Positions 1-11,015 of a stretch of 64,000 bases of DNA are shown here, in pieces. Made by a program: the position numbers and the translations under genes. The first letter of the stretch is position 1. Every line of letters begins with the position of its first letter. The stretch is from Comamonas terrae (GTDB lineage Bacteria; Pseudomonadota; Gammaproteobacteria; Burkholderiales; Burkholderiaceae_C): assembly GCF_001544075.1 (NCBI RefSeq), contig NZ_BCNT01000005.1, positions 248,001 to 312,000 of the forward strand. The letters run 5' to 3'. The notes under the pieces were generated by a model, which was given only the letters and a program-made list of their open reading frames with translations, was not told where the DNA came from and made no database searches.

Positions 1-337
1 CCAGGGCCGCGGGCAGGTCTGCAGGCCAGGCACTGCCCGGCAGGCGGCGCAGCACCTGGGCGATCTGGGGATAGGCCGCGGGCAGTCGCGGCAGCGGCAT
101 GGCAATGCTGCTGCCCTGGCCTTCGGCGGGTGGCTGCAGCAGCGGCAGCATGGCCATCACCGCATCGTGCTGCACCGCGCGCTGGCTCAGCAGCCGGTGC
201 ACGATGCGTGCATCCGTGACGAACGCATCCTCCAGTGCCAGCAGCCGCGCATGGGCAAGCCAGCCCGCGCCCACGGCAGCCACCAGGGCCCAGGCCAGCA
301 GCCAGGCCAGGGCGCGACGCCAGTGGGACAGGGTCAT
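1..337 (-). CDS. N-terminal part of a membrane sensor protein, probably a histidine kinase (cut by window edge)
   Basis: Only the first 112 codons are in the window; the rest lies beyond base 1. The start is an ATG 16 bp after the ybeY stop, so it is probably the last gene of the ybeZ-ybeY operon. The visible part has a basic N-terminus (MTLSHWRR), one hydrophobic helix at about residues 9-27, and then a hydrophilic helical stretch rich in Arg, Gln and Leu. This looks like the membrane anchor and start of the periplasmic sensor of a two-component kinase. No kinase motif is visible because the C-terminus is missing, so the kinase assignment is inference from this architecture. Another membrane-anchored sensor or a plain membrane protein is possible. 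Confidence 0.5.
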   Translation of the reverse strand, partial: MTLSHWRRALAWLLAWALVAAVGAGWLAHARLLALEDAFVTDARIVHRLLSQRAVQHDAVMAMLPLLQPPAEGQGSSIAMPLPRLPAAYPQIAQVLRRLPGSAWPADLPAAL

Positions 338-353
338 GGCCGGAATCCGCCGC

Positions 354-812
354 CTATTTGGCGTAGGGGTCCTGGAAGCCGAGCTCCTGCATGATTTCGG
401 TCTCGTAGGCTTCCATTTCCTCGGCATCCTCCTCGCTGGTCTCGTGGTCCCAGCCCTGGGCGTGCAGGGTGCCGTGCACCAGCAGATGGGCGTAGTGCTC
501 TTCGAGCGATTTGTTCTGCTCCCTGGCCTCGCGCTCGACCACGGGTGCGCACAGCACCAGGTCGGCCATCACGGTGGGGTCCTGCTGGTAGTCGAAGGTC
601 AGCACATTGGTCGCGTAGTCCTTGTGGCGGTACTCGCGGTTCAGGCTCCGGCCTTCCTCGGCATCGACGATGCGCACCGTGATTTCGGCATCCACGGCCA
701 GCGCGTGGCGGATCCAGCGCGTGACCTTGCTGCGGGACAGCACGGCGCGGTGGGCGCCTGCTTCGGGGAAGCGGGCAAATTGCAGGGACAGTTGCAGCTG
801 GTTCAGGGTCAT
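354..812 (-). CDS. ybeY: Endoribonuclease YbeY (rRNA maturation factor)
   Basis: A 152-residue single-strand-specific metalloendoribonuclease of the UPF0054 family. The family takes part in 16S rRNA 3' end maturation and 70S ribosome quality control. The signature metal-binding motif [11 protein letters not shown] is at residues 113-123, with the three zinc-ligand histidines at 113, 117 and 123. The conserved NVLTF segment is near residues 69-73. Length matches the family. It follows the PhoH-like gene on the same strand with a 140-bp gap and is followed 16 bp later by the putative sensor gene. The ybeZ-ybeY order is conserved across Proteobacteria, which supports the call. Confidence 0.97.
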   Translation of the reverse strand: MTLNQLQLSLQFARFPEAGAHRAVLSRSKVTRWIRHALAVDAEITVRIVDAEEGRSLNREYRHKDYATNVLTFDYQQDPTVMADLVLCAPVVEREAREQNKSLEEHYAHLLVHGTLHAQGWDHETSEEDAEEMEAYETEIMQELGFQDPYAK

Positions 813-952
813 TTTGGCTTGTGGCGCTTGTCCGGCAAGCGCAGTAAGCTATGAAATTGGGAGTAAAGGCCTGCGTCGGCAGTGTGCTCCAGGGCGCCGC
901 CAGGAAGCGAGCTTCCCGCTTCGGCCCGATTTGCGCAAGCCGTGCGCAGGGC

Positions 953-1957
953 TCAGAGTTCTTCCGCGGAAGGCAGGGGCCGGGCCGTGCGCGTGCGGTG
1001 CCTGGGCGCCGAGGTGCCTTCGGAGACGCGGCCGCGCGCATCGTAGGCGTCCACGATGCGGGCCACCAGCGGGTGGCGCACCACGTCGGCGCTGGTGAAG
1101 TGGTTGATGGCGATGCCCTTGACGCGACGCAGCACGCGCTCGGCGTCGATGAGGCCGCTGGGCATTCCCTTGGGCAGGTCGATCTGGCTCACGTCGCCCG
1201 TGACCACGGCCCGGGAGCCGAAGCCTATGCGCGTGAGGAACATCTTCATCTGCTCGGGCGTGGTGTTCTGGGCTTCGTCGAGGATCACGAAGGCATTGTT
1301 GAGCGTGCGTCCGCGCATGAAGGCCAGCGGCGCGATCTCCAGCACATTGCGCTCGAAGGCCTTCTGCACGCGGTCGTAGCCCATGAGGTCGTAGAGCGCG
1401 TCGTACAGCGGCCGCAGATAGGGGTCCACCTTCTGCGTCAGGTCGCCCGGCAGAAAGCCCAGGCGCTCGCCGGCCTCCACGGCCGGGCGGGTGAGCACGA
1501 TGCGCTGCACATTGCTGCGCTCCAGCGCATCCACGGCGCAGGCCACGGCCAGATAGGTCTTGCCCGTGCCTGCGGGGCCGATGCCGAAGGTGATGTCGTG
1601 GACGGCAATGCTTTCCAGGTACTGCACCTGGTTGGGCGTGCGCGCGCGCAGGTCGGCGCGGCGCGTGGACAGCTGGGGCGTGTCCAGGGGGGCCTCGATC
1701 AGGTCGGTGTCGCCGGCCAGCATCAGCTGCAGCGTATCCTCGGCGATCGCATCGTCGGCCATCTCGTACAGGGCCTGCAGCAGCTCCAGCGCATCATTGG
1801 CTTTGGCCTTGGGGCCGTCGATCTTGAACTGCTCGTGGCGGTGGGCGATCTTGACGCCCATGGCGATCTCGATGGTGCGCAGGTGCGCATCCGCCGGGCC
1901 GCACAGATGGGACAGGCGCGTATTGTTGTGGGGTGTGAATGTGTGGCGCAGGATCAC
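953..1957 (-). CDS. ybeZ: PhoH-like ATPase (YbeZ)
   Basis: A PhoH family P-loop NTPase that in many bacteria acts with YbeY in RNA metabolism. The Walker A motif GPAGTGKT is at about residues 127-134 and the Walker B-like DEAQN at 227-231. I chose the GTG at 1957 because it gives a 334-residue protein of normal family length with a GGAA ribosome-binding sequence upstream. An ATG at 2101 in the same frame would add 48 residues of low-complexity Pro/Arg sequence and would nearly touch ruvA. The C-terminal tail after about residue 305 is basic and disordered ([12 protein letters not shown]), which is common in betaproteobacteria. It is divergent from ruvA and upstream of ybeY. Confidence 0.93.
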   Translation of the reverse strand: MILRHTFTPHNNTRLSHLCGPADAHLRTIEIAMGVKIAHRHEQFKIDGPKAKANDALELLQALYEMADDAIAEDTLQLMLAGDTDLIEAPLDTPQLSTRRADLRARTPNQVQYLESIAVHDITFGIGPAGTGKTYLAVACAVDALERSNVQRIVLTRPAVEAGERLGFLPGDLTQKVDPYLRPLYDALYDLMGYDRVQKAFERNVLEIAPLAFMRGRTLNNAFVILDEAQNTTPEQMKMFLTRIGFGSRAVVTGDVSQIDLPKGMPSGLIDAERVLRRVKGIAINHFTSADVVRHPLVARIVDAYDARGRVSEGTSAPRHRTRTARPLPSAEEL

Positions 1958-2110
1958 GCGGATAATTCCAATGAAGATTGGCCCCCGCCTGGCTTGCTGT
2001 GCGCAGCCGCCGCCTCCGTATCCAAGCATGCGGGGGCGCTTCTCGTCTTGGGGTGGCCCGGCGATGAAAAAGCCGCCGAAGAATTCGCCAATTGGCGGCA
2101 AAGGATTTCA

Positions 2111-2686
2111 ATGATAGGCAAATTGACAGGGACCTTGCTGGAAAAAAACCCGCCTGAGGTGCTGGTGGACTGCGGCGGCGTGGGCTACGAGGTGCAGGTG
2201 CCCATGAGCACCTTCTACAACCTGCCCGCCACGGGCAGCAAGGTGGCCCTGCTGACGCACTTCGTGGTGCGCGAGGACGCGCAGCTGCTGTTCGGCTTCG
2301 GCACGGCGCGTGAGCGCCAGACTTTCCGCGAGCTCATCAAGATCACCGGCATCGGCCCGCGCATGGCGCTGGCCGTGCTCAGCGGCATGAGCGTGGACGA
2401 TCTGGCCGATGCCGTGTCCCAGCAGGAGGCCGGCCGCCTGGTCAAGGTGCCGGGCATCGGCAAGAAGACCGCCGAGCGCCTGTTGCTGGAGCTCAAGGGC
2501 AAGATCGGCGCCGATACGGGTGCGCAGTCGCTGTTTGCCCACAACAACGACCAGAATGACATCCTGCAGGCGCTGATGGCGCTGGGCTATTCGGACAAGG
2601 AAGCCTCGGCCGCGCTCAAGAAGCTGCCGCCCGACGTGGGCGTGAGCGAAGGCATCAAGCTGGCGCTGAAGGCGCTGACCAAATAA
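2111..2686 (+). CDS. ruvA: Holliday junction branch migration protein RuvA
   Basis: A 191-residue subunit that binds Holliday junctions as a tetramer and loads the RuvB helicase. The N-terminal OB-fold starts MIGKLTG. Two helix-hairpin-helix motifs follow: [15 protein letters not shown] and [17 protein letters not shown]. The C-terminal RuvB-binding domain covers roughly residues 145-191 ([12 protein letters not shown]). The ATG at 2111 is preceded by AAAGGA and matches the universal RuvA start; upstream in-frame codons belong to a shadow ORF over the PhoH gene. It is not adjacent to ruvB: two unrelated genes occupy about 2.3 kb between them. Confidence 0.98.
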   Translation: MIGKLTGTLLEKNPPEVLVDCGGVGYEVQVPMSTFYNLPATGSKVALLTHFVVREDAQLLFGFGTARERQTFRELIKITGIGPRMALAVLSGMSVDDLADAVSQQEAGRLVKVPGIGKKTAERLLLELKGKIGADTGAQSLFAHNNDQNDILQALMALGYSDKEASAALKKLPPDVGVSEGIKLALKALTK

Positions 2687-2737
2687 AAGGCGCGGGCCCT
2701 GGCCTGGCCGCTGTGGATTTTGAACGGAGGATGCAAT

Positions 2738-4216
2738 ATGGATCGATGGACTCAACGCAGGCTTGTCGGCCTCGGGTGCATGGGGGTGGCGGCAGCCCTG
2801 CTGGTGGCTGCCTGCGGCGGCGGCTCCGACGGCGTCAACAGCAGCAGCCCGCCGTCCAATCCGCCCAAGGCCTATGTACTCGATTCCGTGGTGCTGCCCG
2901 CCTCGGCCGCCAAGAGCGCGGTGGCCCCGGCGGCTGCCGTACGCCCGCCGGCCGCCACGCTGGTGCTGCCGCCATGGAATGAGGCCAAGCAGGCGGCGGT
3001 GGCTGCACCTGGCACGCCCACGCAGATCGGCGTGCCGAGAGCGCTGCCGGCCACGCAGACGGTGGAGGACATGGCCCGGATCCTGCATTGGTCCCCGTCT
3101 CCCGAGGGCGGGCAGGTCGCCGCTCTCAGCATCACCTCGACCGGCGCCTATGGCGTGCGCCTGGGCCTGGTGATCGACAGCCTGCCCGATGCCGCACAGG
3201 TCCGCCTGTACCGCCAGGACGGCAGCAAGTCCGGCTACCAGACCACGGGCCAGGCCATCAACGAGGCTCTCGCCCGCAACCGCGCGGCCGACGGCAATAC
3301 CCAGGCCGCCGGTACCTGGTGGTCGCCCGATCTCGGCGCCGAGGAGGTGACGCTGGAAATCGGCCTGCCGGCCGGCGTTTCCGCCGCGCAGCTGCGGTTT
3401 GCCATCCCGGCGCTCGCGCATGCCTATGTCAATCTCGCGCTGCCGACCGACGCCGATCTGCGCGAGACCTACGCGGTCAAGAGCGTCGGGGATGCGGGTT
3501 CGTGCGAACTGGATGCGAGCTGCGCGGACCAGTACGCCACCGAGCGCAATGCCGTGGCGCGCATGACTTTCATAGGCCCGGACAGCCGCTACTACTACTG
3601 CACCGGCACGTTGCTGAACAACACCAAGGTCGACTATGCGCCGTATTTCCTGACGGCCAACCATTGCATCTCGACGCAGTCCTCGGCCACTTCGCTGCGC
3701 ACGGACTGGTTCTTCCGTTCGGCCAGCTGTAACAGCTTTGCCCCCAGCCCCCTGGCGTCAACGCGCCAGCAAGGCGCCACGCTGCTGTATGCCACCTCGG
3801 TGACGGACACCACGCTGCTGCGGCTCAACGAAACACCGCCGGCCGGGGTGACGCTGGCCGGCTGGGATGCGCGCGGCACGGCCACGGTCAATGTCCCCAT
3901 CTATGCGCTGCACCATCCGCAGGGCGACTGGCTCAAATACAGCGAGGGCCAGATCCAGCGCTACAGCAATTGCTCCCTGAGCGGCGGCGGCATTTCCTGC
4001 AGTGCGGGCAATGCGCAAAGCGATTTCCTGGCCGTGGGCTGGAGCAAGGGCACGACCGAGGGCGGTAGCAGCGGCTCGGCCCTGTTCATCGGCGGACGCG
4101 TGGTCGGCACGCTGTCGGGCGGCAGCAGCGCCTGCACGGCGACCGGCGGCATAGACGCCTATGGCCGGTTCGACCACGCATTCGGCAACCGTCTCAAGGA
4201 CTGGCTGGCCCAGTAA
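2738..4216 (+). CDS. Trypsin-like serine protease, lysyl-endopeptidase type, predicted lipoprotein
   Basis: A 492-residue exported protease. The N-terminus is a lipoprotein signal peptide with a lipobox LVAAC (Cys26), followed by a Gly/Ser linker, so it is probably membrane-anchored. Residues 40-260 form a pre-domain. The chymotrypsin-fold catalytic region follows: His in LTANHC (residue 309), Asp in TDTTLL (357), and Ser in GGSSGSALF (about 445). Many cysteines suggest disulfides. The overall pattern resembles Achromobacter lysyl endopeptidase (family S1). The start at 2738 is set by GGAGG seven bases upstream. Substrate specificity is not certain. It stands alone between ruvA and a convergent peroxiredoxin gene. 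Confidence 0.87.
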   Translation: MDRWTQRRLVGLGCMGVAAALLVAACGGGSDGVNSSSPPSNPPKAYVLDSVVLPASAAKSAVAPAAAVRPPAATLVLPPWNEAKQAAVAAPGTPTQIGVPRALPATQTVEDMARILHWSPSPEGGQVAALSITSTGAYGVRLGLVIDSLPDAAQVRLYRQDGSKSGYQTTGQAINEALARNRAADGNTQAAGTWWSPDLGAEEVTLEIGLPAGVSAAQLRFAIPALAHAYVNLALPTDADLRETYAVKSVGDAGSCELDASCADQYATERNAVARMTFIGPDSRYYYCTGTLLNNTKVDYAPYFLTANHCISTQSSATSLRTDWFFRSASCNSFAPSPLASTRQQGATLLYATSVTDTTLLRLNETPPAGVTLAGWDARGTATVNVPIYALHHPQGDWLKYSEGQIQRYSNCSLSGGGISCSAGNAQSDFLAVGWSKGTTEGGSSGSALFIGGRVVGTLSGGSSACTATGGIDAYGRFDHAFGNRLKDWLAQ

Positions 4217-4235
4217 CCGCCACCTGTTGCAGGGC

Positions 4236-4264
4236 AGCCCCGGGAGCCAGGCAACCGGGGCTTT
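4236..4264 (+). terminator. Stem-loop after the serine protease gene
   Basis: A perfect 8-bp stem (AGCCCCGG / CCGGGGCT) with an 11-base loop lies 20 bp after the protease stop, followed by a short T run (TTTCC). It probably acts as an intrinsic terminator, though the T tract is weak. Confidence 0.5.
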
Positions 4265-4341
4265 CCTATGGGCCGCCGGCTGATCCGCGGCACCAAGGAC
4301 CTCTGGGTAGGCCGGCAGCCACCCGAAGCGAGCAAGCGTAC

Positions 4342-4364
4342 AGGCCTTTTTTACAGGCCTTTTT
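4342..4364. repeat. Tandem AGGCCTTTTT repeat at the end of the peroxiredoxin gene
   Basis: The string ACAGGCCTTTTT occurs twice in a row. Because AGGCCT is its own inverse, the two copies can pair into a 6-bp stem followed by five T on the plus strand. It touches the peroxiredoxin stop codon. It may be a second weak terminator for plus-strand transcription. Confidence 0.35.
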
Positions 4365-4905
4365 ATTTGCCCGTGAGCTGCTTGACTGCTGCCTGGGTCC
4401 GCTCCACATGCTCCAGTGGGTCGGAGCCCACGTGCACGAACTTGACCTTGCCGTCCTGGCCGATCACATAGGAAATGCGGTCGGCCCGCTCGGGATTGGC
4501 CGCGGCGGCCGCGTCATAGGCCTTGATGGTGGCGGCCCCGGGGTCCGACGCCACGGCGAACTGGTCGCGGCAGGCTTCGGTGGAAAAGCGCTTGAGCGTG
4601 GCGATGTCGTCGTGCGACATGCCCACCACGGTGGCGCCCATGGCCGCAAAGCGCGGCGTGGCCTCGGCAAACGCATGGGCTTCGAGCGTGCAGCCCTGGG
4701 TGAAGGCCTTGGGGAAGAAGTACAGCACCACCGGTCCCTTCTTCAGGGCTGCGGCCATGTCGAACGCGAAGGCCTTGCCGGCCACGGCGGCCTCGGTATG
4801 GAACAGGGGGGCGCTTTCTCCCGGCTTGAGCGTGGCCTGGGCCGACAGCGAGAGCAGGGCGGCCAGCAGCAGGGCAGCGGGCCGGAGTGGAACGTGTGCA
4901 GGCAT
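4363..4905 (-). CDS. Exported peroxiredoxin (AhpC/TSA, BCP/PrxQ-like)
   Basis: A 180-residue thiol peroxidase with an N-terminal signal peptide (hydrophobic LRPAALLLAALLSLSAQA, cut near residue 23), so it acts in the periplasm. The peroxidatic cysteine is in FTQGCTLEA. The usual PrxQ resolving cysteine five residues later is absent (His instead). A second Cys occurs about 40 residues on, in TEACRDQF, and could serve as an alternative resolving residue. The start at 4905 is the only one that gives a proper signal peptide; the longer ORF upstream adds unrelated sequence. It is convergent with the serine protease gene and divergent from ruvB. Confidence 0.88.
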   Translation of the reverse strand: MPAHVPLRPAALLLAALLSLSAQATLKPGESAPLFHTEAAVAGKAFAFDMAAALKKGPVVLYFFPKAFTQGCTLEAHAFAEATPRFAAMGATVVGMSHDDIATLKRFSTEACRDQFAVASDPGAATIKAYDAAAAANPERADRISYVIGQDGKVKFVHVGSDPLEHVERTQAAVKQLTGK

Positions 4906-5038
4906 GGCGGATTCTGGCAGTGCGAAGGGCTTCCATTGTGCGCTTGCCGCATGTCCGGCGGCGATGGCAATTTGAGCCCGTGGGGGATATGGTGGCCGGC
5001 CCCGGGGCATGGCCGTGCGGCACGGCACAATCTGGGAC

Positions 5039-6133
<1,095 letters not shown>

Positions 6134-6155
6134 AACTGGCGCGACCCAAGCGAGA

Positions 6156-6241
6156 GACGCCGAGCAAGGGCTAGGCGGCCCCGCCGCCGCGCAGCAAAGG
6201 CCGTCGTCCCCCTGGGGGAAGCCGCGCAGCGGCTCAGGAGG
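6156..6241. repeat. Structured intergenic repeat, copy A (about 86 bp)
   Basis: This repeat is shared with 39433-39508. Common blocks are GACGCCGAGCAAG at the left, GTCGTCCCCCT next to a run of G and GGAAGCCGC in the middle, and GCGGCTCAGG at the right end. It carries two small hairpins (CCCCC/GGGGG and GCCGC/GCGGC) whose loops differ between copies. It lies between the convergent ruvB and mgtC-like genes and abuts the mgtC-like stop codon, so it could act as a bidirectional transcript end. Confidence 0.7.
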
Positions 6242-6961
6242 TCAATTGCTCTGCGGCCCGGCGCTCCAGAACGCCTGCAGCACGCCGGGCAGCGCCTCGA
6301 TCTGCGTGACCACCTGGTCCAGTTCCTCGGCATGCACGGCCGTGGCGAACAGCTCGGCCTCGATTTCGGTGTTGTGCGGGTGGATTTCGTGCTTTTCCAC
6401 CGTGCGCACCGGGTAGTTGGCCGCTTCCAGCAGCTCCTGCATGCCCTCGCGCACATCGGCCTGGGCGGCCTGCTGGCAGATCACGTACACATAGTAGGTG
6501 GCCTCGCTGGCATGCTCGGCCACCGGATGGCGGTTGATGTAGTTGACCACGGGGCGCAGCAAGGTGTTGCTGGCCAGCACGAACAGCGTGGCGATGCCGG
6601 CCTCGGGCAGCAGGCCCGCGCCCGCGCAGGCGCCCACGGCCGCCGAGCCCCACAGTGTGGCGGCGGTGTTCAGCCCCGTGATGTTGGCACCCTCCTTCAT
6701 GATGGCGCCGGCGCCGAGAAAGCCCACGCCGGAGACCACATAGGAGATCACGCGCGTGGCGCCATCCGCGCCCGAGACACGCATGGCCAGGTCCACGAAC
6801 ACGGCCGCGCCCACGGCCACCAGGGTGTTGGTGCGCAGGCCCGCCGTACGCTGGCGTATCTGGCGCTCCAGGCCGATGATGCTGCCACAGACAAAGGCCA
6901 CGAGGAGGCACAGCACCGTGTTCAGCGTGGCCAGCAGATGGAAGTTCTGTAGGGATTGCAT
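6242..6961 (-). CDS. MgtC/SapB family membrane protein
   Basis: A 239-residue inner-membrane protein. The N-terminal MgtC domain (about residues 8-140) has four or five hydrophobic helices and the family hallmarks GSIIGLERQ, GLRTNTLVAVG and GVGFLGAGAIMKEG. The C-terminal 90 residues form a soluble ACT-like domain (YYVYVICQQ onward). MgtC proteins are induced at low magnesium and, in Salmonella, affect F1Fo ATPase and virulence. It lies 108 bp downstream of mgtA on the same strand, as in the Salmonella mgtCB arrangement but with the order reversed. That linkage supports a role in magnesium starvation. Confidence 0.9.
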   Translation of the reverse strand: MQSLQNFHLLATLNTVLCLLVAFVCGSIIGLERQIRQRTAGLRTNTLVAVGAAVFVDLAMRVSGADGATRVISYVVSGVGFLGAGAIMKEGANITGLNTAATLWGSAAVGACAGAGLLPEAGIATLFVLASNTLLRPVVNYINRHPVAEHASEATYYVYVICQQAAQADVREGMQELLEAANYPVRTVEKHEIHPHNTEIEAELFATAVHAEELDQVVTQIEALPGVLQAFWSAGPQSN

Positions 6962-7012
6962 GCAGTTCTGGTTGTTTTTGTCGGTTGAACTCTACCCAGG
7001 TCTGTGAAGCCG

Positions 7013-7037
7013 GGGACGGTCGGCAAAGAGCCGTCCC
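7013..7037 (-). terminator. Inverted repeat between mgtA and the mgtC-like gene
   Basis: The 7-bp arms GGGACGG and CCGTCCC are separated by 11 bases, 33 bp after the mgtA stop. There is no T run, so it may attenuate or process the mgtA-mgtC transcript rather than end it. Confidence 0.35.
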
Positions 7038-7069
7038 AGGCTCGGGAAGACGCGGTTCGGCCCGAAGGG

Positions 7070-9829
<2,760 letters not shown>

Positions 9830-9840
9830 GGCTGCCTCCC

Positions 9841-10179
9841 TCAGTGCAGGGCCTTGGCGGAGGTGCCGGAACGTGCCCACGGCAGCCGTGCCAGCCAGGG
9901 GCGCCGTGCCTCGGCGCGCAGCTGTTCGCAGATGCGGCTGCGCTGCTCGCGGGTCAGCAGGGACAGGGCATCGGCGCGCTGGCGCGTGCTGAGTTGGGCC
10001 ATGGCGCCGGCCATCAGCGGGGTGGCGTGGCGGTCGGCCAGGTGGCGCAGCACATCGGCGCGGCGCTCGGCCAGCGCCGAACTCACGGCATGCGTGAGGC
10101 CATGGTGGCGGGAGTCGACAGAGAGGAAAGATTCGGGGCGGCTGCGCTTGAGCACACGCAGCCAGGCGAGGCGTTGCAT
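9841..10179 (-). CDS. Small soluble protein, MgtE-N-like helical repeats (function unknown)
   Basis: A 112-residue protein with no signal peptide or membrane helix. It starts at the second of two close ATGs because GGAG is seven bases before it. Residues 30-92 are amphipathic helices with the rhythm of the MgtE N-terminal superhelix (for example QLSTRQRADALSLLTREQRSRI, where short helices alternate with L/R turns). That likeness is my reading, not a database hit. The gene ends 11 bp before mgtA and follows the leader ORFs. A regulatory partner or magnesium-sensing accessory of MgtA is therefore plausible but unproven. Codon use is like that of neighbouring genes. Confidence 0.7.
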   Translation of the reverse strand: MQRLAWLRVLKRSRPESFLSVDSRHHGLTHAVSSALAERRADVLRHLADRHATPLMAGAMAQLSTRQRADALSLLTREQRSRICEQLRAEARRPWLARLPWARSGTSAKALH

Positions 10180-10231
10180 GGGCATACTCCTTCGGGGATG
10201 GCCCGGGGAGCCGCCCGCCGCTGCTACGGCA

Positions 10232-10360
10232 TCAGGCGCGCAACCCCGGGGCGGGGTTCCAGTCTGTGCGCGCTGCCTTCAGGCCAACACGCACGCCAAC
10301 AGGCTTGCGGTTGCGCGCCGCCGGGGGCGCGCCGCAAGATCGACTCGGGTCGGGATCCAT
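10232..10360 (-). CDS. MgtL-like leader peptide ORF upstream of the mgtA operon
   Basis: A 42-codon ORF in the 5' leader of the mgtA operon. It has a good ribosome-binding site (AAGGAA, five bases before ATG) and begins MDPDPSRSCGAPP. E. coli and Salmonella MgtL begins MEPDPTPLP. There the acidic-Pro alternation right after the start is known to destabilise ribosomes when Mg2+ is low, which lets RNA polymerase read on into mgtA. Here residues 2-5 are DPDP at the same place. A 7-bp stem (GCGCGCC/GGCGCGC, 10313-10332) and a 6-bp stem (AACCCC/GGGGTT, 10242-10258) lie within the ORF and could be exposed or hidden by ribosome position. It ends 52 bp before the next gene. Confidence 0.55.
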   Translation of the reverse strand: MDPDPSRSCGAPPAARNRKPVGVRVGLKAARTDWNPAPGLRA

Positions 10361-10412
10361 ACGTGTTCCTTGCAAGAAAAGTGGATGAAGCGCGGGACGG
10401 CGGTGAAGCCGT

Positions 10413-10640
10413 TCAGCGAACGAAGCGGCCTTGCGTGCTCAGAAAGCTGCGGATGCGGTGCGTGGGCCAGCTGGTGCGGGCATCGAGTTCGCGCGTCTGC
10501 TCCAGGGCCTGCGGAACCGTTGCCGCGGCCTCTGGCGGGTGGGATGTGCCGCCCGCGCGGCCCGCATGGCTGGACGGGGCACACAGCAGCAGGCGCAGGG
10601 GACGCAGCTGGCGCAGAGAATGGGTCAGGCGGTGGCTCAT
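10413..10640 (-). CDS. Small basic protein of unknown function in the mgtA leader
   Basis: A 75-codon ORF starting MSHRLTHSL with AGGAG six bases before the ATG. Codon use is CTG/CGC-rich, as in real genes of this window. The protein is basic with no clear fold: an Arg/Leu-rich N-terminus, a Pro/Ala-rich centre (HPPEAAATVP) and an Arg-rich end (RIRSFLSTQGRFVR). It lies between the distal promoter and the MgtL-like ORF, 52 bp upstream of the latter. It may be a true small protein, another regulatory leader, or chance. I recognise no family. Confidence 0.45.
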   Translation of the reverse strand: MSHRLTHSLRQLRPLRLLLCAPSSHAGRAGGTSHPPEAAATVPQALEQTRELDARTSWPTHRIRSFLSTQGRFVR

Positions 10641-10920
10641 GGCGTTCTCCTCGGCGGCTAATGCCTGTTGAAGGGAGCGGGCCAGGCGGCAGCGCTGCAC
10701 AAGCGTTCTCGCGCGGTCACGGCTCGGCTCGCTCGAAGCGGGAACGGACTGCGGCGCGAAAAATCTCAGTGACGGGCAGAGCTTGCGGGTTTTCAGGTGC
10801 TACCTGTGCTGCGCACGGCAGGACAGCTCGGGCGCAGACAAGGAAAACAGCAAGATGCGAAGGTCGCGGGGCAAGGGATGCGGGGCGGTCGACGACGGCT
10901 CCCGATCCAGGGGGAGTCTG

Positions 10921-10986
10921 TCAGTCGGCCAGCAGCGCAGCCATTGCGGCCTGCGTTGAATCACTGGTTGAACTGGCACTGTCCAC
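10921..10986 (-). CDS. Tiny ORF (21 codons) with a segment matching MgtA
   Basis: The first ORF after the predicted promoter. It has a GTG start with AGGAG seven bases upstream, and the predicted transcription start lies about 20 bases before the start codon. The product is Ser/Asp-rich and ends with STQAAMAALLAD. MgtA residues 572-581 read STQAAIAALL, so 9 of 10 residues match. The codons differ at six positions, all third bases, which looks more like conserved coding than recent duplication. It is too short to be sure; a chance match in an alanine-rich helix is possible. Confidence 0.35.
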   Translation of the reverse strand: MDSASSTSDSTQAAMAALLAD

Positions 10987-11015
10987 GTGGGGACTCCTGA
11001 AATTGCGAAGCCTTG

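Noticed and set aside
851-2110. A long N-terminal extension of ruvA
   Set aside because: RuvA starts at MIGKLTG (2111); the extension is antisense to the PhoH gene and has no homology pattern.
10279-10584. A 101-codon minus-strand frame in the mgtA leader
   Set aside because: It overlaps the better supported 42- and 75-codon ORFs in another frame, has no ribosome-binding site and is Pro/Arg/His-rich like a shadow.
10186-11015. An M-box (ykoK) magnesium riboswitch in the mgtA leader
   Set aside because: I could not see the conserved M-box core; small ORFs and simple hairpins explain the leader better.
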